Positions 20,206 to 31,943 of a DNA stretch of 64,000 nt are shown piece after piece. The translations under genes and the position numbers were made by a program. The DNA comes from Undaria pinnatifida (lineage: Eukaryota; Sar; Phaeophyceae; Laminariales; Alariaceae), in the NCBI GenBank assembly GCA_012845835.1, contig JABAKD010000016.1, positions 22,187,182 through 22,251,181 of the forward strand, in the 5' to 3' direction. The notes beneath the pieces are model-generated. The model worked only from the letters and a program-made list of their open reading frames with translations, ran no database searches and was not told the DNA's origin. Within the stretch, counting starts at the first letter, position 1; each line of letters opens with the position of its first letter.

Positions 20206-22865
20206 GCGCTTCTCGCTTGGACGGCGGCCTTCGAACAAAATGATTTGACGGATATGTTCGGAAACCCGGTGCATGGATTAGAGACGTAGGGAGATGATCC
20301 TCGATGCCGCCATCGGGGCGTGCAGAAGACGTTAAAAATGAATATAATTTTTGCCACCCCCGGAGAGGATGATGGGAAGAGGAGGGGGGAAATGGAAGTG
20401 ATCAAGAGAGGCCCTCCCTCCCCCAACCTCGCCTCGTCACCGAAACATAAATAGCGACAAGCGCTCTCGTCCCATACTTAGATAATTCCACCGTACCACA
20501 CAACAAACCCAGGCGGCTAAGCGATACATACAGACCCTACCTTACGTACCATACTTCAGTCTCCTAATACGTGCGTATGAGGCCATATATGCCAATGTGA
20601 ATATTCCATTTCTCATTGTACTGATGAAGATGTATGTGGCACACGAGCAACTGTTCTTACGTGTATCATACAATAACAACTCATATCACGCACCAGTAAA
20701 TTTTGCTACTGGTGGCTCCATAGGTCACGTAAGTACAATACCAATATATATAGACTAGAACGTTTCCCCATCAATAGTGCGCCTGATGAAGTATCCATGC
20801 CTTTGTAAAGTAACATGCCACATACTGCAATACAGCAATGAAAATATTGCTCTCATGATTCACTCAATACCTTTGACGGCGTATCTCCCCAACCACCACA
20901 CTATTCCTTAGACGGCGAATGGCCCCGAACACAATACTCCATCGTACATATTATAGATTCAATGCGGTTCAAAAAAATCGACCATGATATCATAACTTCT
21001 CACAGCAAAAATGCTACAGCACTGCCCACTGAGCTTTACTTGATCACTTTAATCAGGAACTCAGGGGATAGTGCTACTACATATATATAGATCGCCTCAC
21101 ATCCTCTACCAAACGAAGTAGTATATGCCTAACAAAGTAAAGTCACCATCGCGTTCAATAGTGGTGACATCGCATGCCCACGTCACCTCGCTTGGTGTAT
21201 TTGTAAGATGTATCTCTGTCTTTGAATTGGCGACCTCAGAGCCCCACATCGGCACGGCAAAAATCATAGGGGTAAAATCGTATATGTGAGAAATTAGTAA
21301 TGTGAAAAGGAGATACAGGGAGATATGCTAAAATTGCGGTAAACCGCACTACACACTTATTACGTAAGGTATTCCGTAAATACCGTCTGCATGATCGCCT
21401 CCCAACCTATGCCAAACGAAGTATGACTAACGAAGTAACGTAATTGAGCGCGTGTACACTACTAAGCGTTCCTTTCAAAACGATAACGATTCAATCTCTC
21501 CCTGTCGTTCTCAATGGCGGTGACATTGCATGACCACATCACCTCGCCTGTTGTATTCGGCAATATGCATCATTCTCTTATAATTAATAAACACTTCACG
21601 CACAGGATATCACCTCATTATCTTTCGAGAGCCATCCATGCCGCTGCCCCCCCCCCCCCCCCCCCCGCCTCGAACGCCCCCTCCTTCCCCATCACCCGCA
21701 CCATCGCCTAGACCTAACACCACACGTATAACAAACCCCTCACCTAAAGCCCTTCCTCCCCCCCCCCCCCCCTCCAACGCCCCCTCTTTTCCCGCCACCT
21801 GCACGATCGCCTAGACCTAGCACCACGCATATAACAAGCTGCTACATATATTTGATCTCACAGCCGAAGTGTATTTGAATATTATTTGTGACCTAAACCT
21901 CCTAAAAATCCCCCCCCCCCCCCCCCCCCCCCTTCTTGCTCTCCCTTACTCAAACGCCCCACCAAATATCGAAATCCGCCACATTAATAAACACTTCACG
22001 CACAGGATATCACCTCATTATCTTTCGAGAGCCATCCATGCCGCTGTGTCCCCCCCCCCCCCCCGCCTCGAACGCCCCCTTCTTCCCCATCACCCGCACC
22101 ATCGCCTAGACCTAGCACCACACGAATAACAAACCCCCCACCTAAAGCCCTTCCTCCCCCCCCCGCCCTCCCCCCGCCCCCACACCCCCCACCTCCCCCC
22201 CAACCCATCCCAACCCCACTCCCTCGAACATTCCACCCTCTCTTTACTCACTGACTGTACGACTTACCCCAGGATATACATGATAAACTGATGTATTATT
22301 TCCAAAACCGTCACATTTATCCCCTCAAAATATTGTATAGTTTTCAGGAACATATTGAGCTGCCCCCCCCGCCCCAACCCCCCCCCCCCCCCCGCCCCCA
22401 ATAATATACTGATGCCAAAACCGTCAGATTTATCCCCTCGAAAGGATTTATAGCTTACAAGCACAAATTGTCCCCTTCCCCCCCCCCCCCCCCCCCGCCT
22501 CCAAACCCGCTCGCTTTTGATCAAAACCAGGCCCCCACGTCCTTCAAAACTCCGCCCCACCCCCCTCACCGGTTATTCGACTTACAAGATTCACTTGATC
22601 AAAGGTTATATTTTCCCTTCACAGCTGTCAGATATTGTCCCCCTCAGAAACGGGTTTTATAGTTTCCGCGCACAGACTGACTAAAATCATCCTGTTGACC
22701 CTGATAGCTACACTGTAGTTGTAAGGGGAGTCGCCGACCTATATCCTTAATGAGGACACACAACTCGAAATACGCGCGATCGGAGTATCACACACAGCTT
22801 GCAAAGATGAGTTTCGACGAAATCTTTGATCTCACAGCTGGAGTGTATTTTCATTTTTTATATTA
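20206..22865 (-). repeat. Modular repeat F1, minus-strand copy
   Basis: Reads leftward from the head at 22,865 (GTGAGATCAAAGATTTCGTC on the minus strand) through C-tract modules (22,470-22,495; 22,365-22,395; 22,155-22,205; 22,050-22,065; 21,905-21,935; 21,760-21,775; 21,645-21,667), then the TGCAGACGG/GTGGT(C)TACCGCA modules (21,080-21,430). Its distal part shares 20,780-21,010 with 44,130-44,350 inverted, and 20,206-20,740 with 45,600-46,020 inverted. No coding frame. Confidence 0.7.
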
Positions 22866-25172
22866 ATTAGCGATGTCAGAAAATAATGGTATCTACATGA
22901 TTGTACCTATCAATTGAAACATTCTATATTTCGATCCATGTACAATAACAAATAAAGAAGTTTTTCACACGTTGTTTACTACACCTAAGAACCGGGTTGC
23001 ATACTACATGTAACATCACACCTTCTAGATAAATGAATATTACCAGGCGGGTGATATGAACGGGTGTCTTCTTGCTGCAACCGTCAGAGTCGTCCCCTTT
23101 AAGGGTTTATAGTTTCCGCGCACATATTGAAATGCTCGCCCCCCCCCCTTCCCCCGCGATCCCTCTTGTTTAAACGCACCACCTGAAATCAAAATCTGCC
23201 AGAGTAGAACACACTACCAGCCAGCTGATATCATCTCATTATCCATCTAGCCATCCATGCCGTAGCTCCAACTCATCTCCGCCCCCCCCCTCCCCCCCCC
23301 CCCCCTCCCCCCCCCTCCCCTCCCCCCCCCCCCTCCCCCCCCCCCCATTTGTTCCCCGCCCAGTTCGTTCAAACGCCCCACTTACAATCGAAATCGGCCA
23401 GAGTAATAAACACTTGTAAGCAATTGATATCACGTCATTATTGTTTTATTGCCATCAAGGACGTAGCTTTCATTCATCCCCCCTCCACCCCTCCAACGCC
23501 CCCTCCTTCCCCACACCCCGCACGATCGCCTAGACCCAGCACGGCGCGTATAGCAAGCCCCTACATATATGATTGATACGCGCGATCGGAGGATCACACA
23601 CAATGCTGCGAACATCAGTGTCGACCAAATCCTTTTTTTTAATGTTTTACTTTGAAAATATAAATACACCCCAGCTGTGAGATGAATATTTTGTCGAACT
23701 CATCTTCGCAAGCTGTGTGTGATACTCCGATCGCGCGTATTACGGGTTGTGTGTCCTCATTAAGGATATAGGTCGGGGACTCCCCTTGCAACTACAGTGT
23801 AGCTATCAGGGTCAACAGGGTGATGTTAGGCAGTCTGTGCGCGGAAACTATAAAACCCGTTTCTGTGGAAGGAAATGCACCAGTTTATCAAGTGAATATT
23901 CCTGTAAGTCGAATGTCCGGTGAGGGGGAGGCGGAGTTTTTAAGGGCGTGGGGGCCTGATTTTGATCAAAAAGGGCGGGAGGGGGGGGAGGGGGGGGAGC
24001 GGACGGGTGGGGCAGGTCAATTTGTGCGTGGAAACTAAAAATATTTCTTGTGGGGGAGGGGGGGGAATGTGGCGGGGGGGGGGCGAGGGTTGGGGGGGAG
24101 GGCTTTAGGTCGCATAGATGTAGGGGTTTGCTATACGCGTGGTGCTAGGTCTAGGCGATGGTGCGGGTAGTGGGGAAGGAGGGGCCGTTGGGGACGGGGG
24201 TGGGTGGGAATCGCACCAGCGTCATGGACGGCTCTGAAACGATAACGAGGCGATATCCAGGGCGTGGAAGTGTTTAATACTTTGGCGAATTTCGATAGTA
24301 GGTGGGGCGTTTAAGCAAGAGGAAGCGAGGGAAAAATAATAATCAAAAATTTAAAAATAGCGGGGGGGGTGGGGGGTTCAAGAGGTTTAGGTCACGTATA
24401 ATATTAAAATCAAGAATTTGGTCGACACTGATGTTCGCAACATTTTGTGTGCTCCTCCGATTGCGCATATTAATCATATGTGTAGGGGCTTGCTATACGC
24501 GCGGTGCTGGGTCTAGGCGATCGTGCGGGCTGTGGGGAAGGAGGGGGCGTTGGAGGGGTGGAGGGGGGATGAATGAAAGCTACGTCCTTGATGGCAATAA
24601 AACAATAATGACGTGATATCAATGGCTTATTAGTGTTTATTACTATGGCCGATTTTGATTGTGAGTGGGGCGTTTGAACGAACTGGGCGGGGAACAATCG
24701 GGGAGCGGGGAGATGAGTTGGAGCTACGGCATGGATGGCTAGATGGATAATGAGATGATATCAGCTGGCTGGTAGTGTTTACTACTCTGGCAGATTTTGA
24801 TTTCAGGTGGTGCGTTTAAACAAGAGGGATCGGGGGGGGGGGGGGGGGGGGCTAGCATTTCAATATGTGCGCGGAAACTATAAACCCTTGAAGGGGACGA
24901 ATCTGACGTTTGGAACAAGAAGACACCCCTTTATATCACCCGCCTGGTAATGTCTTTTTTTCTAGAAGGTGTGATGTTACATGCAGTATGCAACCCAGTT
25001 ATTAAGTGTAGTAAACGACGTGTTGAAAGCTTCATAATTTGTTATTGTACATGGATCGAAAGATAGAATATTTCAATCGATAGGTACAATCATGTAGATA
25101 CCACTATTTTCTAGCATCGATAATTATAAGAAAGAGATGCATATTGCCAAATACATCACGCCAGGTGATATG
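22866..25172. repeat. F1 fold-back: two F1 copies head to head
   Basis: The left arm (minus orientation) runs 22,866 to about 23,635 and the right arm (plus orientation) from about 23,636 to 25,172. The closest pairing is 22,866-23,570 with 24,470-25,140. For example, the GATATCACGTCATTATTGTT region (23,430) pairs with its complement near 24,610. Both ends abut other minus-strand F1 copies at 22,865 and 25,173. The left edge falls inside sequence that is continuous in the F1 copy at 9,780-9,860. C-runs of the left arm face G-runs of the right arm. Confidence 0.7.
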
Positions 25173-25935
25173 TGACCTAAACCTCTGGAACACCCTCCCC
25201 CCCCCTCTCCCCACCGCCTTTTCTTTTTTAATTATTCTCCTGTTTTTCCCCTCCCTTCCCCTTGCTTAAACGCCCCACCTACTATCGAAATCCGCCTCAG
25301 TAATAGCACTTCCAAGCCCTGGATATCGCCTCGTTATCTTTTCAGAGTCATCCATGCCGCTGCTGCAATTCCCACCCACCCCCGCCCCCAACGCCCCCTC
25401 CTTCCCCACCACCCGCAACATCGCCTAGACCTAGAACCACGCATATAGCAAACCCCTACATATATGCGACCTAAAGCCCTCCCCGCCCGCCCCCGGCCCC
25501 CCCCGCCACATCTCCCCCCCCTCCCCCACAAGACATATTTATAGTTTCCACGCACAAATTGACCTGCCCCACCCGTGCCCCCCCCCCCCCCTCTCCCGCC
25601 CCCTTTTTGATCAAAATCAGCCCCCCATGTCCTTCAAAACTCCGCCCTCCCCTCATCGGATATTCGACTTACAGGAATATTCACTTGATAAACTGATGCA
25701 TTTCCTTCCACAGAAACGGGTTTTATAGTTTCCGCGCACAGACTGCCTAACATCACCCTGTTGACCCTGATAGCTACACTGTAGTTGCAAGGGGAGTCCC
25801 CGACCTATATCCTTAATGAGGACACACAACCCGTAATATGCGCGATCGGAGTATCACACACAGCTTGCAAAGATGAGTTTCGACCAAATCTTCGATCTCA
25901 CAGCTGGAGTGTATTTTCATTTTTATAATAAATAT
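25173..25935 (-). repeat. F1 proximal segment, minus strand
   Basis: The head at 25,935 (complement of TACACTCCAGCTGTGAGATC) leads leftward through C-tract modules to a junction at 25,172/25,173. The head joins F2 sequence at 25,936. Confidence 0.75.
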
Positions 25936-27789
25936 ATTTGTGTCCCCGCCATCGTTCCCGGCCGCAAGGAAAACTTCGCAGATGTCGTAGTGTATGCGAG
26001 TACGAAAAGCACGTCATCGCTCACGCGTTACTTTTTTTTTTTTTTTTGGTAGGTTGTCCGTTTCTGTTGTACGTTGTTGTTGGAGCGTACCCAACTAATA
26101 TTTCTCAAGACATTTTTTTTTCACGTGCGTATTCACCAAGAGATATACACATTCTTCACAACTATTCCTGCAGACGTGTTTTGCGTCATAAGGTCGTGCA
26201 AATAAACGGTTTTAAGCCTATCTGTATCAAGGTGACGTGCAGACCAAGCACGCTCAAAATGTAAAACATTTCAACAGCACAAAACGCAACAATTTATAAC
26301 GACGACAAAGAGAGATACTATACTGGTATAACACGCGTTTTTATAGGCGTACATGTTTGTCTCGCAACATTTAGAATATTATTCTTGCATGGCATCCTTC
26401 ACAACTACTCGCAGTTTCCCGTGTTTTATTCGTTCAAGCCCTGCAGACGCCAATCAATTTTTTTTTTTTTTGGCTAATTACTTGCTCAAAAGGTCGTTCA
26501 AAACCTTGGTCTATTGGGTCACAGCCTACTGACGTGAAGCTCTCGATTAGTTACGCGGTCGCAACTTGGCTGGTTATTTTCATCATGTGTATGTTTTATA
26601 GGGATTGTTCGAGGTGTTTATGAAGGGTGTCCGTCTAGAATTCACCTCCTAAATAAAGTTTTATCGTCGCCTTCGTCCTCGGCCGTAGGGAACGTTTCGC
26701 AGACGTCGTAATATGTGCGTGCAAGAAAAGCACGTCATCGCTCACGCGTTACTTGTTTGATATTTTTTGTACTTTGTCCATCGTCGTTGTACGTTGGTGT
26801 TGCCGCGACCCCGATTAATATTTCATCAGACATTACTTCTTCATATTATATGCGTATTCACCCGAAGTTATGCACATTCTTCACATCTCCTCCTGCAGAC
26901 GTTATTTGCGTAACAGTGTCGCGCAAAAAAATGATTTTGAGTCTGTATCAGGTCGACGTGCAGACCCATCACGCTCGAAATGAGAAACACTTCAACAGCA
27001 CCACACACAATCATTCCAAAAAGACGAATTAGAGCGATCTGGTACTGGTATTACAACACGCGCTCAAGTCCAGCAGACGTCAGGAAACAAAAAAAACGCT
27101 CGAGAGTATACCACCGCAAAATTCAAAACTACAGCAACTACCTATTGCTTGGAAATGATGCCAATTTTGGAAATTATCTAAACGCTGCCTGCAGACGTTA
27201 AGACTTAATAACCGAAGTCGCATGATTACCTCCTCAAAATACAATATTCTCGCAACTTCTCCCTTGTCTCGCTCAGCATCCATTCATTGGTGTTCACGTC
27301 GAGATGCCCAACACATGAGGAAGGGCGAGGGGCGTTGGGGCCGCCCGGTGAACACTTTCACGCGTTGGAGCCGCCCACCGAAGAGCTATACGTGTTTCAT
27401 TCGCTCAAATCTGGCAGACGCCAAGCAAAACAAACGCTCGAGCGTAAGCCACCGCAAAATTCAAAACGTTAGCCACTACCGTTTGGAAATTATGCCAATT
27501 TTTTTATCATCCAGGCGCTGCAGACGTCAAGATACAACCAAAATATCAGAACGTCCTCCTCGACATGCGATCGTTTTGCAACTTCTCGCTTGTGTCGTCA
27601 TCCGGGCGCGTTAACGTTGAGGCGCGGAACGGGTACGGCAGGCTAAGGGGCATTTGGGCCGCCCCCCGAAGACGGCTCTCGAACCAAGCGATTTGACCGA
27701 CAATTCCAATTCCGCGAATCGCATACTGAGGCCGAGATGAATAAATACTCTGACCAAATCTCGAGAAAAAGAATGATCATATATATTTA
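25936..27789 (-). repeat. Dispersed repeat F2, minus-strand copy with tandem 720-bp units
   Basis: Inverted counterpart of 5,892-7,720. Landmarks repeat about 720-727 bp apart (25,978 and 26,698; 26,170 and 26,897; 26,238 and 26,962), so two tandem units are present. CTGCAGACG motifs recur near 26,170, 26,440, 26,897, 27,190 and 27,522. Its start (minus strand TAAATATATATGATCATTC at 27,789) abuts the 3' end of element E1 with no intervening base. Confidence 0.7.
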
Positions 27790-27799
27790 CAAGGGCTCC

Positions 27800-27831
27800 G
27801 CATGGGCGCCGGCATTCGCCGGCGCCCATGC
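27800..27831 (-). other. Perfect subterminal hairpin of E1
   Basis: Two 14-bp arms (GCATGGGCGCCGGC and its exact complement) around a 4-nt loop, 4 bp inside the CAAGGGCTCC terminus at 27,790. It is very GC-rich in a much less GC-rich context. Confidence 0.9.
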
Positions 27832-28590
27832 TTCGGGTAGGGCAGGGCAGCACTTCCACAACTTAAGGTGTAGCTGTCCGATTTGGCATGCATTGAACTT
27901 TAAAGTATTGCCAAGAGCTTAATACGAACATGGGATTGTAAAAGTCATGCTTTGACAGAGGAAAAAACGTAATATTATACAACAAAGAAGGCAAGGATAG
28001 GCGAAACAAACTATGTTAAATGCGCCGTCAAGTAAAAGTTGGCGTCTATCAAACAAACATACCGAAAAGGGTATTATTGAGAAACTGTGTCATCTCTAGG
28101 CGAAACAAAAGAGGCCTTGGCATTATTGAAGAGACTGCACTGCTGTCCCCGTGGCAATGGAGGTTCGAAGTCGACAGGATGCAAAGTCGGTTTGCATCAA
28201 ACGTCGACATGAGGACATGTTAGCCGGCGAGGTTTTGGAACAAAATTGCTTGGTTAGTTACGTGAAGGCTGTCGCATTGATTGGTCTGCGTGGTCGCGGG
28301 CGAGGGGGAAAACGTAGAAGAGGTGGGCGATCTCTCGTTGAGGCGGCGTTGTCTAAGATTGGTGCGGGGGTGGCTTTGCTCGTACGGGAGGTTGGCGTAG
28401 CGCTTCTTCTCTGTTTTTTCTCAGAAAGGCGGGATATGTGTGTCTGCTGTCTTTTCTACGTGGGGGCGTTCACGTCCCCTCAATGCATAATATCTGGAGT
28501 GTCTCTACCATGACGACTGCTGATAGTGCCGTGCGTATTTCTTAGAGACTGACATATTATTTACTGGTAGTAATAATAGTTTACCTTTGC

Positions 28591-28933
28591 AACTTTTTTT
28601 TTTCTTCATTCCATTTATTATCCCCGCACCACTCTCGCGCTCCCTCCCATTAGTAACTCAGATCCGGGGTCACATAGCGGGCCCTCCTCCTCCCTCCCCA
28701 CTTCGGCACGTGCTTTCATTTTTACCGCGAGGAGAATCCAGCATTTTCTTCCCTCGTCGACTCGCGTCGAACCAACCCACGCTGCTAGGCGCTCTCAGCA
28801 GTTGATCCCTGTTTTTTTTTTTGCATTTTTGCAAATAAAGTCAAATCTCATCGTGGTGGGTGTCGAACTCAATGACAACCAAACGTTAGTAGTATTCGAG
28901 GGTAAAACCACTAGACCACCGGGGCGGCCGCCT
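28591..28933 (-). repeat. tRNA-derived SINE
   Basis: On the minus strand the head at 28,933 reads CCGGTGGTCTAGTGGTTTTA, a good A box (TGGTCTAGTGG). About 40 nt later comes GAGTTCGACACC, a good B box (GTTCGANNC). The body of about 270 bp includes CGACGCGAGTCGACGAGGG and ends in an A-rich tail near 28,591. Related copies are at 58,041-58,387, 37,815-38,128 and 38,137-38,440, so this is a dispersed family transcribed by RNA polymerase III, here carried inside E1. Confidence 0.8.
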
Positions 28934-29888
28934 GACAATTGATTGAAACAAAGCAGGACCTTTGCATAGAGATTGCATTCCCTCCCCCATATTGTTTGAT
29001 ATTACGATGGTTGACGCGATATGTATAGAATAAAGCGTTAAATACCTAAATATCAGCGTACGCGGACTTTTAGATATCATGAATAACGAACGACCGCGAC
29101 GGCAGAGCACGTCAAAGCATAGCGCTTCGCTCTGCTGAGCTGAGCCGCGGGGCATCGCAGGACACTGCACGGCGCTTCGTTACTGTAAGCTATAGAGCTG
29201 CGATGGGGTGCTGGGCGGTGTTGAGCTGATGAGCCAAGCCCAGATCTCAACCGATGAAGCTTCGTCAAGTACAAAACAAATGGTGCGAATCAAAGAAAAG
29301 CTAAAGCTGGACCGTTCCGCAACTAATGCACAGGCGGCAAATTAGCGGCAGTAGGAAGTTCAACTTACTAGACAAAAAGAAAGAGAAAATCGTGAAAAAG
29401 TTCAAAATCGTGTTGGCAGAAAAATCAACTTTGCATGAAGCAGCTGGACGGTCAAGAAACAGGCAATATTTCAGTTGTTGTTGTTGTCGTTCTCACATTA
29501 ACTCGCATAATCAAGTCCGTGGTCACAGGACAGGCTCCAGTCACTCTGGAGCTGAGGAATACCCTAGGGGAAAAACACAAACAGAAGGTGGTACACGCAT
29601 AAATCACAGCTGACGCGATTCATGCCTCCACCAGAAACATATAAAAGTGAAATCGGGAGTCAGTCTACGATGTGCCAGGTCCATACCGGTGCATACGTCT
29701 CATTACTCGCGCCTGGAAAAACCGACTATACCGCTTGCCAACCAAGAAAGACTACCACGTGTATATTAAACGTGGTATCTATCACTACGCATACGCACAA
29801 CAGACGCAAGTCAATTGGAGAAAAGAAAGAAAAAAAGAAGAGAAAGGAAAGGAAATGGGTGCATGGGGCCAAGAAAAAAAAAAGATAA

Positions 29889-30185
29889 ATAAATTTTGGG
29901 GGGTTCTACTGGCGAGTCTGCCACCAGAACGATGCCACGTGGTTTTTCGACGATCTACAGCAGTACTACGAACGGCTTCCGATACACGCACCGAAGCACG
30001 GACTACCGGCGAACTACGCGATCGACAGCTGGCCGTGGTTGTCACGTGTCTCTGTGTTGGGGGCCCCTGTGCGCTGCCTCTTGTTGGCTCTTGTTTGGGT
30101 AAAACATGCGGTGTGCTCGATGGTCTCACGGCACCAGAATCAGAACGTCCGCTCGTACGACGTATCATTCTTACAGGAAATGTAA
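29889..30185 (+). CDS. Unidentified 98-codon frame, E1 unit 1
   Basis: An open frame bounded by TAA at 29,886-29,888 and TAA at 30,183-30,185, without an ATG near its start, so it would have to be an exon or a fragment. It reads WRVCHQNDATWFFDDLQQYY, then HAPKHGLPANYAIDSWPWLS and ends HQNQNVRSYDVSFLQEM. Compared with unit 2 (30,973-31,269), the four base differences I see between the NDATW and PWLSR segments are all at third codon positions and silent in this frame. That favours this frame over the longer overlapping one (29,672-30,295). I do not recognise the family. It runs antisense to element E as oriented by its 3' hairpin. Confidence 0.35.
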   Translation: MNFGGFYWRVCHQNDATWFFDDLQQYYERLPIHAPKHGLPANYAIDSWPWLSRVSVLGAPVRCLLLALVWVKHAVCSMVSRHQNQNVRSYDVSFLQEM

Positions 30186-30521
30186 TACCTACAGCAGAGG
30201 CTGCCTGGGGTGTCAGCGGCCGTGCTAAAGCCAGGGCCAAAGGCCGAAGAGACGGATCTACCTGCTTGGTTTTGTCTCGAAATTCTGTTACGTGAAAGTA
30301 TCATGACTTGGGAGTTATTTTTTCACGAAAAGTCTTGCCATCGGTAATTTGTGTCACGAAGTTGTTGGATATCGTCGTAAAGTTGTAAGTTGTGTCACGT
30401 TTTAGGTGAACCCACACTAAAAAATTGAATTTCCAGCTGGCAAAACTAGCACAAACAAAAGCCATAAAAATCCAAATTTGCAGGAAGCAGCTGGACGGTC
30501 AAGAAACAGGCAATATTTCAG

Positions 30522-30567
<46 letters not shown>

Positions 30568-30972
30568 CGATGTTCTCACATTAACTCGCATAATCAAGTC
30601 CGTGGTCACAGGACAGGCTCCAGTCACTCTGGAGCTGAGGAATACCCTATGGGAAAAACACAAACAGAAGGTGGTACACGCATAAATCACAGCTGACGCA
30701 ATTCATGCCTCCACCAGAAACATGTAAAAGTGAAATCGGGAGTCAGTCTACGATGTGCCAGGTCCATACCGGTGCATACGTTTCATTACTTGCGCCTGGA
30801 AAAACCGACTATACCGCTTGCCAACCAAGAAAGACTACCACGTATATATTACACGTGGTATCTATCACTACGCATACGCACAACAGACGCAAGTCAATTA
30901 GAGAAAAGAAAGGAAAAAAGAAGAGAAAGGAAAGGAAATGGGTGCATGGGGCCAAGAAAAAAAAAAAGATAA

Positions 30973-31269
30973 ATAAATTTTGGGGGGTTCTACTGGCGAG
31001 TCTGCCACCAGAACGATGCCACGTGGTTTTTCGATGATCTACAGCAGTACTACGAACGACTTCCGATACACGCACCGAAGCACGGACTGCCGGCGAATTA
31101 CGCGATCGACAGCTGGCCGTGGTTGTCACGTGTCTCTGTGTTGGGGGCCCCTGTGCGCTGCCTCTTGTTGGCTCTTGTTTGGGTAAAACATGCGGTGTGC
31201 TCGATGGTCTCACGGCACCAGAATCAGAACGTCCGCTCGTACGACGTATCATTCTTACAGGAAATGTAA
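30973..31269 (+). CDS. Unidentified 98-codon frame, E1 unit 2
   Basis: Second copy of the frame at 29,889-30,185, with the same protein reading and silent differences (GAT for GAC, CGA for CGG, CTG for CTA, AAT for AAC in the compared segment). It is bounded by TAA on both sides and lacks an ATG. The single copy in E2 (56,848-57,055, minus strand) is decayed. Function unknown. Confidence 0.35.
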   Translation: MNFGGFYWRVCHQNDATWFFDDLQQYYERLPIHAPKHGLPANYAIDSWPWLSRVSVLGAPVRCLLLALVWVKHAVCSMVSRHQNQNVRSYDVSFLQEM

Positions 31270-31943
31270 TACCTACAGCAGAGGCTGCCTGGGGTGTCAG
31301 CGGCCGTGCTAAAGCCAGGGCCAAAGGCCGAAGAGACGGATCTACCTGCTTGGTTTTGTCTCGAAATTCTGTTACGTGAAAGTATCATGACTTGGGAGTT
31401 ATTTTTTCACGAAAAGTCTTGCCATCGATAATTTTTGTCACGAAGTTGTTGGATATCGTCGGTAAGTTGTGTCACGTTTTAGGTGAACCCACACAAAAAA
31501 ATTGAATTTCCAGCTGTCAAAACGAGCAGAAACAAAAGCAATAAAATGCCGAGCAAGAAACCAAACGAACTAGTAAAAAAGAACAGCAAAGAAACTAACG
31601 CTCGAGAGTATGCCACTGCAAAATTCCAAACATTATCACGTACCGATTGGAAATGATGCCAATTTTGTAAATCATTCAGTCGTTGCAGCCATTAAGATTC
31701 AACAAATTTTCAATAATTCCTCCTCGACACTCGCTCGTCTTGCTCGGCACCCGTCCGCGTTCACGTCGATGTGCGGAACGGACACGGCAGGGCGAGGGGC
31801 GTTGGAGCCGCCCCCCGCAGGCGGCGCTCGAACCAAGCCATGTTCGACCGAGAATTCCAGTTCCGCGAATTGCATACTAAGGCCGAGATGAATAAATACT
31901 CTGACCAAATCTCGAGAAAAAGAATGATCATATATATTTATAT

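Larger units (their letters stand above)
29437..31530 (+). repeat. 1.08-kb tandem duplication inside E1
   Basis: Two direct units, about 29,437-30,470 and 30,484-31,530, both beginning GAAGCAGCTGGACGGTCAAG. They are nearly identical apart from the GTT tract (about 5 units at 29,475-29,488 against about 15 at 30,522-30,567). E2 has one unit only. Each unit carries the 98-codon frame described separately. Confidence 0.85.
27790..31943 (-). mobile_element. Helitron-like element E1
   Basis: 4.15 kb reading leftward. The 5' end (near 31,943) is TATAAATATATATGATC. The 3' end is a perfect 14-bp hairpin followed by GGAGCCCTTG at 27,790. Its partner, E2, is at 56,140-59,203 in opposite orientation. 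In E2 the element sits between A and T of a recognisable empty site without target duplication. A subterminal 3' hairpin and A|T insertion without duplication are Helitron hallmarks. The end is CTTG rather than CTRR and the start is not simply TC, so a non-canonical Helitron or Helentron is possible. Contents in element order: F2-like start (about 360 bp), a tandem 1.08-kb unit with GTT tracts, a GC-rich block, a tRNA-derived SINE and a conserved 0.5-kb block. No Rep/helicase is seen, so E1 is non-autonomous. Confidence 0.6.

Noticed and set aside
21610..22662. Proline-rich and glycine-rich frames in F1
   Set aside because: Produced by C- and G-tracts on the two strands; similar frames occur in every F1 copy on both strands with no conserved start.
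29672..30295. 207-codon frame in E1 containing GKTCGVLDGL
   Set aside because: The differences between tandem copies are silent in a different frame, and the GK string is not in a valid Walker A context.
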